64,000 bases of DNA from Gordionus sp. m RMFG-2023 (Eukaryota > Nematomorpha > Gordioida > Chordodea > Parachordodidae), in assembly GCF_954871325.1 (NCBI RefSeq), contig NC_088778.1, positions 23,855,120 through 23,919,119 of the forward strand. The letters run 5' to 3'. Under the pieces are notes generated by a model that saw nothing but the letters and a program-made list of their open reading frames with translations, searched no databases and had not been told where the DNA came from. The stretch's first letter is position 1. Each line of letters begins with the position of its first letter. Made by a program: the position numbers and the translations under genes. This document shows positions 35,601-48,160 of the stretch, one piece after another.

Positions 35601-38600
35601 TATTTCAACAATTACTATTTTCATGAAATTACCATTTTAAATCTCTCACCCAATTTATATCTTAACAAAAAAACAATTATTTAAAAAAAATAGAAATAAT
35701 CAAATCTGTTAACGCATATCTTTTTGTTACATTTTCTATAACTATTTCTTCTCTAAGACATCAAATTGTTATCATAATTTTAATCTTCATGAGAATAATA
35801 AATGAAATATGGGCTGAGTTTTAATTTTTATTTGAATATAATGTTTTTTGAAAGCTAGAAACATGGCTAGAGGTTAGTATTAAATTATTTAAAAAATATT
35901 ATATATAATAACATAAATCATTTTATTTTCATTTTGACTTGATAATCAAGAATATCACATTAAGAATGGACTAGAACTCATCATATTATACACACATGAT
36001 TCATTTTAATTAAAATTATACAATATAGATGGAATTTAGACTCATATTCAGGATTGTCAGGTTAAAATTTTCAAATTGTTGCAGAAATTTGAAATTTTGC
36101 GGGAGAAATATGAAAATTGAAGAAGAAATCTGAAAATTTCTATAAAAAAATGAAGATTTTGCAGGCGACCTTAAACCAGGTTTGTGAAATGACTTAGTTA
36201 CCCCCCCCCCCCCCCGGGCCATTCAATGTCAAATCGATCACGATTTGGCCGACCCCTTTTAATTTAAAAATTTCTGTAATTATTTAGATAGGTAAAAAAA
36301 ATGATATCCGTTTATTTTAGCACGCTAGCACACCTGGTTCCATAGATACAGGGCCTCAAGGGTGCGAAAATTGTGACCTTCAAATCTGCAAATTTTTTCA
36401 AAATGCTTATAAATTTATATAGTAAAAATAAGTATAATTTATCAAATTGTAGGTAAAAAAATTTCTAAAGGTCTATCATAAAAAAAAAAATTAGGCGCCA
36501 ATTTTAGTTTTTAACTTTCGGATTACCTATATTATATTACCCATTTTTTTAAACAATAAATGGAGTTGGTTTTAGATAATTTTATTTGACTTTGAACCTT
36601 TTAACTATGTGAAAACCTTGACGACGCTATCGGCTCTTCCGAAATAAGCATTTTTACCAAAATGTGAAAATTTTATTTGCATGTAATGGATGGCATTATA
36701 CGAAACTACAAATTATGGCTAAAATTTTGTTGTTAATTTACCAATAACAGGATATTTTCACATTTTATGCTAAAAAATTTATAATTTCTATTAAATGTGC
36801 CAATTAAACTGGGAAGCATTGGGGGCAAATGCCCCTTAGACATCTTAATGTATCAAATTTTCAATAAAAGATATTTTTCGTATAATTATTTATTATTCAT
36901 TTTTATTAATGATAACGATTGATTGTCATAGATACAAGTTGTAATATATTTATATTTTTGATATATTAAATTCGCATTTATACTCGAATAAAATCTTTTA
37001 TTTAATATTTGCGATTTTGTTGAATTTGAATAAAATTTTTCAATTTTATCCTGAGAAATTAGATAAAAATATGAAATTTATGAGTTCCTGGTATAGTGAG
37101 CGCTTTATAGAATCTCTATTTGCACTTCCTCATATTCGTCTTCCATAATATAGGAGATATAGATTCCATAAATAAAATTTATACGCATTTGCCATGAGAT
37201 GACAGAAATGCCACTTAGCTTTTATTCCCAAATTATCTTCATTTTGGAAAAGATCGATTAAATGTTTGCGATTCTTATATTGTAATGCTGCTCCATCTGA
37301 AAAGTAGTAGAATTTCTCAGCTAAGTAGCGGACTAAATATTTTTGGAATAAATGAATTACAATTGTATTATGAATAAGCAATTCCGATATTATTATATAA
37401 CTTAAATTATTTAAATTATTAAGTGTCTTAATTAATGAAAGGTAACTTGCGCTTTATTCCAATAAAATTCTTGCACTAAATCTTGAACCACATTGGTGTA
37501 ATTTTCAGCAAAATCAACAATATATTCTCCTTCATTTAAATTCAATAGAATTCATGCCTTAAAAAATTTTTGAGACACTAAACAATAATTTTACATTTAT
37601 TATCTCCTTTCTCCAGACTGTCCTCATCAGACTTAAAATGCGCTCTGATGAGGCATTCGAATGAGTTAAGGAAAATACATGCTCTTATATTTTTTCCAAG
37701 AATGGGGATTTAACATTATTACGAAAAAATTCTACTTACTTCTTTCCCTCTGCTTTTAGGCCATCTATTTTGAGAATTTTGGAGAATACTAAAAAATAGA
37801 GAGCATTACAATCTCCTCAAACAATACATCAATCTATATCGGTATTTTTTATATTTTTATTAAATTACAAAATCTATCAATTGTTGGTTTCTGCTCCAAG
37901 GTCATAACTTATATACATTTGTAAATCGACTTATTAAAATCAAATATAATTGCGAATAATCTAAAATTGTTTTAGTAAAAATTCTGCTTCATTTAAAATG
38001 ATGCCATTAATTATGGCAACACTTGAAAATTTTAAAATGACATTTTTAGAAATAGCGTCATGAAATTTATTATCAATTTTTAGCTGTAAAGATGAATAAA
38101 GTTGTGGCATAATTTTGTGAGTCATTATTCAAAGATTCTTCTGGTTTCAATTGCACATTAATAGCATGTAGTAGATCTTTAACATGTGAAACCATGCTTA
38201 AATATGGTTCCGCCAATTCGTTTGCGAAAATTTTTTAAAATATTTGGACAACTTTTATAATTTTCATTTAAAAAAAATATCACTTTAATTAAAGGTTCGA
38301 AAAAATTAAAAATCATTTTTAAAGATAACACGAAAAACCCTTGAAAGGCAATCATTAGCTTTGGGATATAGAAGAATGCCTGGCACACATTCATTTGATA
38401 AAATTGCCGAGTTCTTGGAAGAAGTTCATAGAGAGTATGGGATTTCTGATTACGGATAATGCATCCAATTTTGTCAAGTCATATACTCAATATGGTATAA
38501 AATTTAATACTCTTGACAACGATTTTGAAGATGAAGATGACCTATTAGAGTTTAATGAAATCAATGATGGTTAGGACAGAATTTATTTTAAAAATCATTA

Positions 38601-41600
38601 TCTTTAGATGATATATTATTACCCAGTCACATTAGATGTGCTTGCCACACTTTGTCTTTAATTGCTACTAAAGATAGTATATAATCAATATCAAGCTCAA
38701 AGAATCTTAGAAGGATTCATTATGGAGTAATGGGAAGATGCACAAAATTATGGAAGGCCAAATTCTTCTGTAAGGATAAGGGAGATAACAGGTGGTATTC
38801 ATCTAAAAGTTCCATGCATAACGAGGTGGAACAGTTTATATGATAGTATGACTTCATTATTAAAATGTAAATCAGATTTAAATTTATTATGAAACAATTG
38901 ATTGTCCTATTTTAAAAGAAATGGATAATGTTTATATGGAGGAATAGTGTACTTTTAGACCCTGTATCAATTGCATTAGATAAACTACAAGCGCAGAGTA
39001 GTACATTTTACGGGGAATTGGTGCCTATACTATTTATAGTTAAAAAGTACATAGGCCAACTTGAAAACTCTAGTTTCAATATTGTCTACCTTTATTAAAC
39101 GCTATCCAAAATAATATGGGCAAAAGATTTGGGAAAATTTTTTCTTATGATGATGAATATAATGAGGCTTTTTTGGCATCAATTATCACATCCATATTTT
39201 AAGAACCTATGGATTGAGTCTGATGATAAAAAAAATATTTTCAAAAAAATCCCTCCCTATCGCAACTATTGGGCTAAAACTAACATTAAAATGTCTGATT
39301 ATTATAATTAACTCAGTAAATAATGGTTGCATCCTCATTATTTTATATTTTAGGAGCATACTTTTGTATTGCAATAGATGTAGATACACTCACCTGCACT
39401 AACTTGTTCCTCCCACAATGTTGTAATTAAATGCAATAGAGCATAGTCTACAGAGTGTTTTTACAGAATTGAGTCAGCACAATGTTAACCTAATACCAAT
39501 TGGCTGTATAGGCCATATACAGACTTTGGCAGGTCTTCCGGAAAAAGAATCTTGATACAGATACAGATTCTTTATAAAAAAATGAATCTTGGATACAGAT
39601 ATTAGTATCTTATTCAAAATACCAAAAAAATGAGATAAAAGATACTTATCATTCATTACCAATTAAATTAGAATAGTTTATAAAATAAAATTTTTATTAT
39701 TTATTGGTGAAGAACATAACATACACATATAATATTAATAAATATTTATAATAATCAATAAAATATTTATTGATGAGTTAATTATAATAATCAGGTATTT
39801 TAATATTAGTTTTAGCCCAATAGCATTGATAAGGAGGAATTTGTAATATAAATTTGAAAATAAGTTAAAAAAAAATTAAATCAAATCATTATTTTTTTTA
39901 ATCAATTTTTCAAAAAATTTGTCATTTGAGCCTTTACCATTTCGGCGTATTTAACATTGTGCCAAAACTAAATAACCTTTCAACAGGGGCTGATGAGATG
40001 ATGGTATTCCAGTTAGTGATCTGCATCGGGCCTAATTTTTCAAGCCCGGCCCGAAATTATTTTTAAAAGGTTTTGCCGTCCCGAACCCGAAATTTATTTT
40101 TAAAAAATTTACCGGTCCGGCCAGGTATTTAAATATAGAAATTAATTTTTATAATTATTTAAAATAAAAGACATATTATTGCGTTTAGTTTCAATAAATT
40201 AAATCAAAAATTTTTATTTTACATAAAAAATTCAATATAAAATTGATAAATTTAGATATATTTAATAAAATTTCCAAGGTCCGACCCGACTCGGTCCGAA
40301 ATTTTTTTAAAAATATTAGGCCCGGCCCGAACCCGATTATTTTAAATAAAATTAGGCCCAAGCCCGGCCCGAAGTCCGTATGGGCCGGGCCTAACTTTGC
40401 AGATCTCTAATTCCAGTATTATATTTTAAAAAATTTCCTTAATTGAAGGATAAAAATTAAGCATTTTTAGTGTATTTTGGCGATCTTTAATATAATTTAA
40501 AACTTCCAGCTCAATGTTGTTTGTATTATTGAACTTAACAACATTTGTTTCACAAATAACATCATTTTCTTTATAAGATATTAAATCCATTGGTGATACA
40601 GTTTAAACTTGAAGGTATACTATTAGTGCTAGATTTAAAGCTTCGTTTAGTAATATATTTTGAAAATATTATTTTTGGGCACCAATTCCCCGTAAAATAT
40701 ACTACTCTGCCCTTGTAGTTTGTCTAATGCAATTGATACAGGGCCTAAAACTTTACATTACTCCTTCATATAAACAATATCCATTTCTTTTAAATTAGGA
40801 CAATCAGTTGTTTCAAATAATAAATTTGAATCTGATTTATATTTTAATAATGAAGTAATACTATCATATAAACTGTTTCACCTCGTTATGCATGGAACCT
40901 TTAGCTGAATACCACCTGTTATCTCCCTTGTCTTTACAGAAGATTTGGGCCTTCCATAATTTTGTACATTTCCCCATTACTCCATAATGAATCCTTCCAA
41001 AATTCTTTGACTTGATATGGATGATATACTATCTTTATCAATTAAGGACAAAGTGTGGCAAGCACACCTAATGTGACTGGGTAATAATATATCATTTAAA
41101 GATAATGATTTTAAAAAAAATTCTGTCCTAACCATCATTGATTTCATTAAACTCTAATAGGTCATCCTCATCTTCAAAATCGTTGTCAAGAGTATTAAAT
41201 TTTATACCATATAGAGTAAATGACTTGACAAAATTGGATGCATTATCCGTAATCAGAAATCCCATACTCTATAGACTTCTTCCAAGAACTCAGCGTTTTA
41301 TCAAATGAATATTTGACAGGTATTCTACACCCCAAGGCTCTTGATTGTCTTTCAAGGGTTTCTCGTTATCTTTAAAAATGATTTTAAAAATTTTTCGAAC
41401 CTTTAACACATGTAGGAAATCTACTACATGTTATTAATGTGCAATTGCAATCAGAAGAATCTTTGATAATAATGATTAACAAAATTATGCTACAACTTTA
41501 TTCATCTTTACAGCTAAAAATTAATAAAAATTTTTATGACGCTATTGCTAAAAATGTCATTTTAAAATGTTCAAGTGTTGCCTTAACTAATGGCTTCTTT

Positions 41601-44600
41601 CTAAGCAGCATTTTTACTAAAACAATTTTAGATTATTCGCAATCAAAATTTGATTTTAATAACTCGATTTACAAATATATAAATATTATGACCTTGGAGC
41701 AGAAACCAACAATTGATAGATTTTGTAATTTAATATTTATATTAAAAATACCGATAGAGATAGATGTCTTGTTTGAGGAGATTGTAATGCTCTCTATTTT
41801 TTAGTATTTACCAGAATGCTCAAATATAGATGGCCTAAAAGCAGACAAGAAATGGGTATATTTTTTTCTTAATTACGATAAATCCCCATGCTTGGAAAAA
41901 ATATTCTAGGATGTATTCTCTTTACCTCATTCGATGCCTCATCGGAACGCATTTCTAGTCTGATGAGGATAGCCTGGAGAAAGGAGAGAAATCGGATTGC
42001 TCTGACAACATTAGAGGTCGAGCTCATGGTTAAACAAAATTGTAATTATGTCATGCCATCAATTTTATAAATATCTCAATAACGACTATAAACGTTTTGT
42101 TTCAATATTTAAATCTCATATAAATAATTAATACTATAACTACCTATTTGAATTTTCCATATTTTATAAAATCTTTTTTATACATTCACCTAAAATATTC
42201 TATTTTTTAAATTGTAAATTAAGGATCGTTTTTTTATAAAATTAATATATTTTAATTAAAAAATATTTGTGGGCTCTTCTCGCACCACCCATTGCACATT
42301 CGGAATAGAATTTCGATTAAATTTATTAATTATCTAAGGATAAATAATATTACTTATATTTTGCCTTTTTATATTTTTTTGTTTAAATTTTATTTTGTCA
42401 AAAAATTGGTTGAGTATAATTTACCAAAAACTATATAGCCTATGGTCCTTTAACGTGCATATCAGTTTTGTATGAAATCTTCCTTCACCACTAATGGGCT
42501 TTCAGAGAAGAATTTTTCTTTTTAATTTTAAATTGAGAAATTAGAGAATGACATTTTATAGTTAATAACTCCTGATTATCAATAGGCAAAGTTCCGACAT
42601 TTGATTTCGTCAAAATCCTCTTCCACTAATTGTAAAAAGTTTTGGTTAAATTATGGTTATATTGTTATTCGACTAGTTCTTATTCAAAAGTTAAGCAAGT
42701 TCTTGTTTTTCAATCTTTAATTAATGATGTAAAAGTAGACGACTAAAATTAAATGTAAAAGGAATAAAAATCAATATTTCTGCGAAGATTATCTATATCC
42801 CCATCAGTAAGTCCCGCTGACCACTTATACACTAATTTAAGCTAATTTAGAGATTAAATATGATTTTATTTGCATAAATATTCTAAATTCATACTGCTTT
42901 GTTGTTAAGGCTGTGCATTTATATATAACTAACAAAATTAAAATTATTTTATTCAAATAAATTAAAAAGATTTTAATACATCTATAGAAAATGAATATAT
43001 ACCATGGGAGCATTTAGGCGTCTTTTCATTTTAGACCAAAGATTTACCATGTTAAAGGTTTTCTTGGCAAGAATTTTTAAAATCCTTCCATTAAAATCCT
43101 AATTTAAAATCGGCGAAATTGAGCCGTTTAACAACATTAAATTTTGAAGCTGTTTTAAAAAAGTCATTCGAAATAAAATTTTTATTTTTTGTCGTACATA
43201 AAATAAAATAGTTTAGAAAGCGATTACGTTATAAGCGCCAGTTCCGATCTCACTATAAAATTTTGGTCATTGCAATTCGGTCAGCTGAAAAAGAAAAAGG
43301 ACGAACAAACTAACCCGGACAAATCAACCGAAATGTCGGATGATAAAATAATCGTTAAAAACGTGAATGTTAAATACACAATCAAAGCCCACGACAAGGA
43401 TATCAATTGCCTCTGTTTATCGCCTCGTAATTCAAAATATTTCGCCACCGGGTCTATGGACAAAACCGCCAAAGTTTTTTTTTAGATATAGATTTTTTTT
43501 AAAATATGAATCGATTAAAGCCTAAAAAGCAAAGTCAGCACATCAAAATGGCATTTAAAAAAATCATTTATCATAAAATGATTTTTTTTTAAAATAACTT
43601 TTGTAATGTCAATCATTTATTTATAGCTGTGGAACACAACCGACGGTAAATTGGTAGGGATCTTCAAGGGTCACAAACGAGGTGTCTGGGATTTAGCCTT
43701 CTCAGATATTCACCAAATTTTGGCCACATGCTCAGGTGACACAACTATAAAACTATGGATACTCTCTGATTTTAATTGCATTCGTACTTTGGAAGGACAT
43801 ACTTGCGCTGTTTTGCATCTTCAATTCGTCACTCAATCTACCCAGCTATTAACTTCGTAATTATATATTATACAAATTAATTACCCTACATGAATTTTCA
43901 CAATGACCCTATTTTTTTCTCTTTTAATTCGAAAGAATTAGAATATTTGTCGGCTTATTGAAAAAATTACTATATTTTTAGCTATTAAGCCAATTCTTAG
44001 CCGAAAATTATCACTTTGAAGAAACGAATATAGAGTAAAACGCCTTAATGTTAGCGGAGTTTCTCCGACACACTCCTGTAGATTGAGCGGATTAGCTGAC
44101 ATTTAGCCATTACCTAACTATAATATAATATTATATGCTGCATTATATCAATTAATTTGAATATTCAATTCATTTTTTTTATCCTAGTTCATCAGATGGC
44201 TTGATGAAGTTATGGACGATCGAGACTGAGAATTGTGTAACCTTTGATGCCCACGAAGGTAAAATATGGAGTTTTACTACAAATAAAAATGAAAGCTTGA
44301 TGGCCACTGGGGGTGGTTCTGATGGGAAAATCTTGATTTGGAAGGTTCCTATAAATTTTTGGAATATCAAAAATTGTCAACTCATAATATTTTTTTTAGT
44401 TAGCTTCTAGATTGAACCTGCTACTGCCAGTTTTCTATTTGAATCAAACCTTTTTTTTTTAAATTTTACCCGAACCAATTCATATTAAACGTTTTGATGG
44501 AATATAAAATACTGGTTTTAAATATATTTATGAATTTTTAAATAGAGTAGGATTAAATTAACCCTCAATTGCATTAAATATTTTTAAAAAAATGTACTAG

Positions 44601-47093
44601 TGATCAAACTATATATTTTTCTATTCATTTTACTTATCTAAGAACAATTATATCTTCATCTTTTATTTATTTATCCTAGTGAACGTGAATGATAAAAAAA
44701 ATTTATATCTCGCCCTAGAAACAAAAAGAAAGTTTTTCGCCATATTTGTAAAATAAATAATTATATAAATCATTAATTTATTTATTTTCAAAATTGTACA
44801 TTTTAAAAATGATGATTTGATATGACTTATTTATTTTTATATGTATGCTTATTTCTTGTTTATACGGTAATTTGATCTTTATTTTATTCTTTCATTACCT
44901 TCGAGTTTTGAGAAGAGAAAAAAAGAAAGAATATTGGAAAGAACAGTCTTAAACCTTTAAAATAACGGTTAGAAGCACGAAATTAGAGTTATAATAATAT
45001 GTTTAAAATATGTAAGCAGCAAATTAATTCGATTCTGAGATATAATGGCATATCTAATTTGGAGTTTGCTTGAACCACACCTAGTCCCATGTTATTTCCA
45101 CCTGCGATACTAAGGATTATTATGTAAACATTAGTTATATACAATCGGATTCATATTAGTATTCATATATAGTATGAGTAATACTGTAAAACACTCATAT
45201 AATTTAAAGCCCAAATTGAAATTTCAAGGAGGAGGGAGGGCCATAACTGAAAAAGCATCCGATAGTTAAAAAATATTATCTGCTTTAAATTTTTTTTATG
45301 ATCACAACAAAATGATTGGTTGATTCTAATCACCGTGATGGGAGCTAGACCTCGAAGAAGAAGGCAAGGATTAAAATGATAGTGAAGTCATAATACAAAC
45401 TATACATTGTCTTGCTCAAGATTATGGAAAATGGGGAATGGTGATCTGAAGGGCTCTTGAGTTACCCCAAATAATATGCATATGATAGTTTTTATATTAA
45501 ATCAATAAATAGGTATTTTGTGTTTTAAATGATTTTAACACTTCAATCTGTGCAGTAGAGGGTTGTTAACACTTTTTTAAAAATATTTTTATTTTATATC
45601 ATGTCCATTTTTTTTAAATTAAATTTAATATCAGGACGTATCACAAGAAGAAAAAAAGGAAACAAACTTAATCAAAGAAACTCAAATTAAAAGGTTTTTT
45701 TTAAAAAAAAAAATATATAATGTATGAACCTAAAATTATTTTTTTTAATAGTCGTCAAGAAATTTCGAATTTAATGAAGGAAAAGATATACGATCATAGA
45801 ATTTTCAAACTTACGATCGAAACCGAAGACAAGGATACCCTTCTAAAAGCTTTAAATGGTATTACTATTTTTCAGATTTAATAATAAATTTATAAAATTA
45901 AATTGGTAAGAAAATACGTATTATAAAATAAAAGAGTAAATATGGCAATTTCTTTAATTTTTTAAAAAAAGAAGATATTCTAGAATTCAGCGTTGGGGGC
46001 AGACTAATATAGACTAAAACTGTCCTTTAAAAATTTATGATAATTTTTATTTGTATTACAAAATATATATATGCATGGCAATATTAATTTATATCTACCT
46101 CGATATCATGTGTATCCGGTCACTGATTTTATAATAAGAATAAATTTCAAACTAAGTGTAACTGATCTAATCCCCCCCCCCCATAATTTTAGATATGCTT
46201 TTAGATCCTCAAAATATGGTCAAATTGGAAAAAGCTATCAAAAAGTTGGAATTAGGAGAAATCGGTAATTATAATAGTCAATAATTATAATATAATAACC
46301 AAAAAAAATTACATTTTTATTTTTCTGCTTATTTTTTGGTTTGATTTTGATTGAAATATAGCGTTTTTATATTTGATTTTATTTATTAAATTTTATTTTA
46401 GAAATGGTTTTTTGGTGTTTTTTGTTTTGCCTGATTTAACTAAAAAATTTTGATTTTAGTCTTAGTCCTACTTATATAAATAATTGAAGTTTTAAAAATT
46501 TATTTAAGGTTATTATTATATAATATGGTTTCCTTAACTTTATCAAAATTTAATTGCTCTTATATATTTTTTGCTAAAAAACAATGTTTTAGATTCTCTC
46601 TTTCGTTTTTCATCGCAATGGAACACGAACGCCAAAACATGTTATCCGGCACAAATCGTCCTCAATACTATTCTAAAATCCATTCACCCCGACGTCCTCG
46701 TTAAATTGCCTAACATCATTTCATCTATCCAATCCATCGTTCCTTATACAGGTATCATTTTTGAAACCTTCTGATAGTTTATATTTATCATTTGAATGCC
46801 GGTCCTAAATTTTCCAGCCTTTCAAATATTTAGCAGATTTTGCTCTAACGATTAGTCGAATTTTCTATTAAATTATACAATTTTTTTTTTATTTATAACA
46901 AATATTTTCCAACAAATAATAAGTATTGCATATTGGTAAGTTTAATATGCAGAATTATTTTAATTCTCTCAATAAAATAAATAATTAATTAATTACAGAC
47001 AGGCACTACGATCGAATCAACAAATTATACCAAGATTCCACTTTCATAGAATATGTTGGCAAGTGTATCGCCCTCGAACCACTATTAGATTAA
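32650..47093 (+). CDS. TBL3: TBL3 / UTP13, U3 snoRNP WD40 protein
   Basis: This nucleolar tandem WD40 protein belongs to the UTP-B part of the small-subunit processome and acts in pre-18S rRNA maturation. Eighteen exons are recognised: 32650-32681, 32724-32775, 32815-32910, 32953-33078, 33121-33269, 33323-33559, 33836-34403, 34544-34642, 34950-35066, 35325-35434, 43221-43473, 43627-43856, 44188-44344, 45635-45693, 45752-45858, 46193-46264, 46593-46751 and 46999-47093. All phases agree, giving 2,718 nt (905 residues; human TBL3 has 808). Diagnostic matches are SSGRDKLLILWDL, KAHDKDINCLCLSP, ATGSMDKTAK, GHKRGVWDLAF, SSDGLMKLWTIE, VTFDAHEGKIW, FSSQWNTNAKTC and a UTP13-type C-terminus ending LEPLLD. 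The start ATG begins a short basic exon, MKSKTKNLKSK. The most uncertain boundary is the 3' end of exon 7, where a 35-residue stretch has no counterpart in TBL3 and may be an insertion or contain an intron. Intron 10 is 7.8 kb and full of transposons. Confidence 0.93.
35435..37129. other. 5' part of TBL3 intron 10
   Basis: AT-rich sequence with a run of 15 C at 36201-36215, the longest homopolymer of C or G in the window. The 68-codon frame across it is composition-driven. No exon seen. Confidence 0.45.
37130..37560 (-). mobile_element. Fragment of a transposon-borne FAENY/FSDGA protein
   Basis: On the minus strand, EYIVDFAENYTNVVQD and KFYYFSDGAALQYKNRKHL appear in order, with GIKAKWHF after them. 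I recall this pair of motifs from a large family of uncharacterised repeat-borne proteins in cnidarians, insects and bracovirus-associated sequence (the Cc8L18.2-like family). Two conserved Asp in beta-strand-like contexts suggest an RNase H-like nuclease, which is inference. Only a decayed piece remains, next to the hAT nest and in the same orientation as its left hAT-B part. Confidence 0.55.
37603..38180 (-). mobile_element. hAT-B transposase C-terminus, left copy
   Basis: The minus strand carries the same C-terminal hAT sequence as 41409-42070, including the ASSE-type core where the dimerisation region begins (around 37640). The frame is broken by many stops. It abuts the oppositely oriented hAT-A piece and forms the outer part of the left arm of the large inverted duplication. 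Confidence 0.7.
38300..39300 (+). mobile_element. hAT-A transposase catalytic region, left copy
   Basis: The plus strand shows, in order, HSFDKIAEFLEEVHREYG, ITDNASNFVKSYTQYG, SHIRCACHTLSLIATKD, VPCITRWNSLYDSMTSLL, ALDKLQAQSS and EYNEAFLASIITSIFKNLW. These are the DDE-core, Cys-His insertion and following segments of hAT transposases of the ZBED-like group. Frameshifts and stops are numerous. It corresponds to 41400-40678 on the opposite strand but extends further towards the C-terminus. Confidence 0.85.
39890..41400 (-). mobile_element. hAT-A transposase, right copy, interrupted by a MITE
   Basis: Minus-strand pieces run from the catalytic core (ITDNASNFVKSF region near 41250, CACHTLSL near 41060, RWNSL near 40880) through LNFYPSIKEI (near 40450) to SSAPVERLFSFGTMLNTPKW (near 39960-40000). 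The last is the hAT dimerisation motif. The 396-bp MITE at 40014-40409 is inserted just before SSAPVERLF. A segment present in the left copy after GELVP is deleted here. Several stops make it inactive. Confidence 0.85.
40014..40409. mobile_element. hAT-type MITE with 8-bp target duplication
   Basis: The ends TAGTGATCTGCA and TGCAGATCTCTA are inverted, and the flanks carry a perfect ATTCCAGT duplication (40006-40013 and 40410-40417). The outer thirds are CCCGGCCCGAA-rich repeats in opposite orientations and the centre is AT-rich, so the element can fold on itself. It interrupts the hAT-A C-terminal coding sequence, so it is younger than that copy. The relic at 5030-5260 is related. Confidence 0.92.
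41409..42070 (+). mobile_element. hAT-B transposase C-terminus, right copy
   Basis: A 121-codon open stretch (41439-41804) precedes pieces encoding ASSERISSLMRIAWRKERNR and LEVELMVKQNCNY. These match the 'CSNAYVERIFSLM...W...RN.L....V..EL..K.N' dimerisation motif of a hAT subgroup distinct from hAT-A. At least one frameshift separates the parts. This is the better preserved of the two hAT-B copies. Confidence 0.75.
42071..43220. other. 3' part of TBL3 intron 10
   Basis: AT-rich sequence without recognised repeats, except the partial foldback MITE near its end. The intron ends GTTTAGAAAG at 43220. Confidence 0.4.
43018..43138. repeat. Foldback MITE, partial copy
   Basis: ATCGGCGAAATTGAGCCGTTTAACAACATTA at its right side is the family terminus. 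The left part is shortened or diverged. It lies about 80 bp before TBL3 exon 11. Confidence 0.6.
44345..45634. other. TBL3 intron 13
   Basis: A 1.29-kb AT-rich intron in which I recognise no repeat family or additional exon. Confidence 0.5.
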
Positions 47094-47155
47094 AACGCAT
47101 ATCATGAATGACGAATGTTTTATAATCGACTGTGTTGTACGAAATATTTAATAAT

Positions 47156-47161
47156 AATAAA
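47156..47161 (+). terminator. AATAAA polyadenylation signal of TBL3
   Basis: AATAAA occurs 63 bp after the TBL3 stop codon within AATAATAATAAAAA, and no competing gene follows for several kilobases. Confidence 0.5.
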
Positions 47162-47199
47162 AAAAGCGCGAATCGTTTTATTTTTAAGATATAACCAGA

Positions 47200-48160
47200 G
47201 TTTGGAACCTAATTTTTTAAAAATGTGTTTCCGGTTTTAAACAATTGAAGGCAATCAAAAAAATTCTAATAATTTTAAGCAAATCAATAAACCCTCTATA
47301 ATTGAATCATAAAATATTTTAGTTTTTATATATAAAATGACTTCCGTTTTTTGTTAGAACCGGTTTATATAAATTTAAAAATGGGGGTTTTTCCGGTCTA
47401 AGATTTGAACTTGCTCTGAGGGTTATCTAGTTTACTTTCAAACTCTGATATTGCTGATTTTAGTTTGATGGATTTGCCAAGCATAAATTTAATTTTGGCT
47501 TGCCTAAAATGTAATCTATTTGAGACTTTGTCTCATTTTATAAGTTTGGATATTTTTTACTGATTAATTGCAAGCAAAATATATTGAATTGAATGGGTTA
47601 TAATTTTTAAAATGATTTATATTTTCGATTATGAGCCATTTTGAAGTATTGTTTGATTAGGAATACCTTAATTATTTATTAATATAATTTATTTAAAGAT
47701 TTATTCGTGATTATAATTAATTATAAATAATATGTAACAATTAGTTAAAGTTACCCAGATGAGTGGATAAAGGCTATAAACTGCCCGGTACTTAAGTTAT
47801 ATTTATAAAGATATGATATAAAAATATTTTTCATATATCTTGAAATAAAAATGATATTATATTTTTTTGAATGAATTTGTTTTATAAATAATAAATCAAA
47901 AGTATTTTTAATTTTTAATTTCTATTTTCGTATCACAATGTTCATAGTAAGGACATTTCGGAAATAATTGCCCATACGGGTGTTCGGATAACTGACACAC
48001 ATTGCAAGCTTCTTTCTGTTGTTGTGTCTTTTAAAGAATATTAGATAATAAAATACCTAAAAAAATTTGCACATAGTCTAAAAAACCTGGCTATTAATTG
48101 GTACATAAAAAACCAAGTAGGGATTTTTTCACATCTTTAAAAAAAATGATAAGAAAAAAC
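47200..48160. other. Intergenic AT-rich stretch after TBL3
   Basis: No coding or repeat feature recognised. Confidence 0.4.

Larger units (their letters stand above)
37603..41987. repeat. Large inverted duplication, arms about 1.3-1.4 kb
   Basis: The left arm 37603-39025 matches the reverse complement of 40678-41987, at what looks like roughly 85-90% by eye. Both arms contain the same head-to-head junction between hAT-B C-terminus and hAT-A core, so the composite existed before it was duplicated. The arms are separated by 1.65 kb. That spacer carries the left copy's extra hAT-A sequence, the right copy's C-terminus and a MITE. The whole structure sits in TBL3 intron 10. Confidence 0.85.

Noticed and set aside
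38179-38394. 71-codon minus-strand open frame in the left arm
   Set aside because: The plus strand here is the hAT-A core (HSFDKIAEFL...); the minus frame is its shadow.
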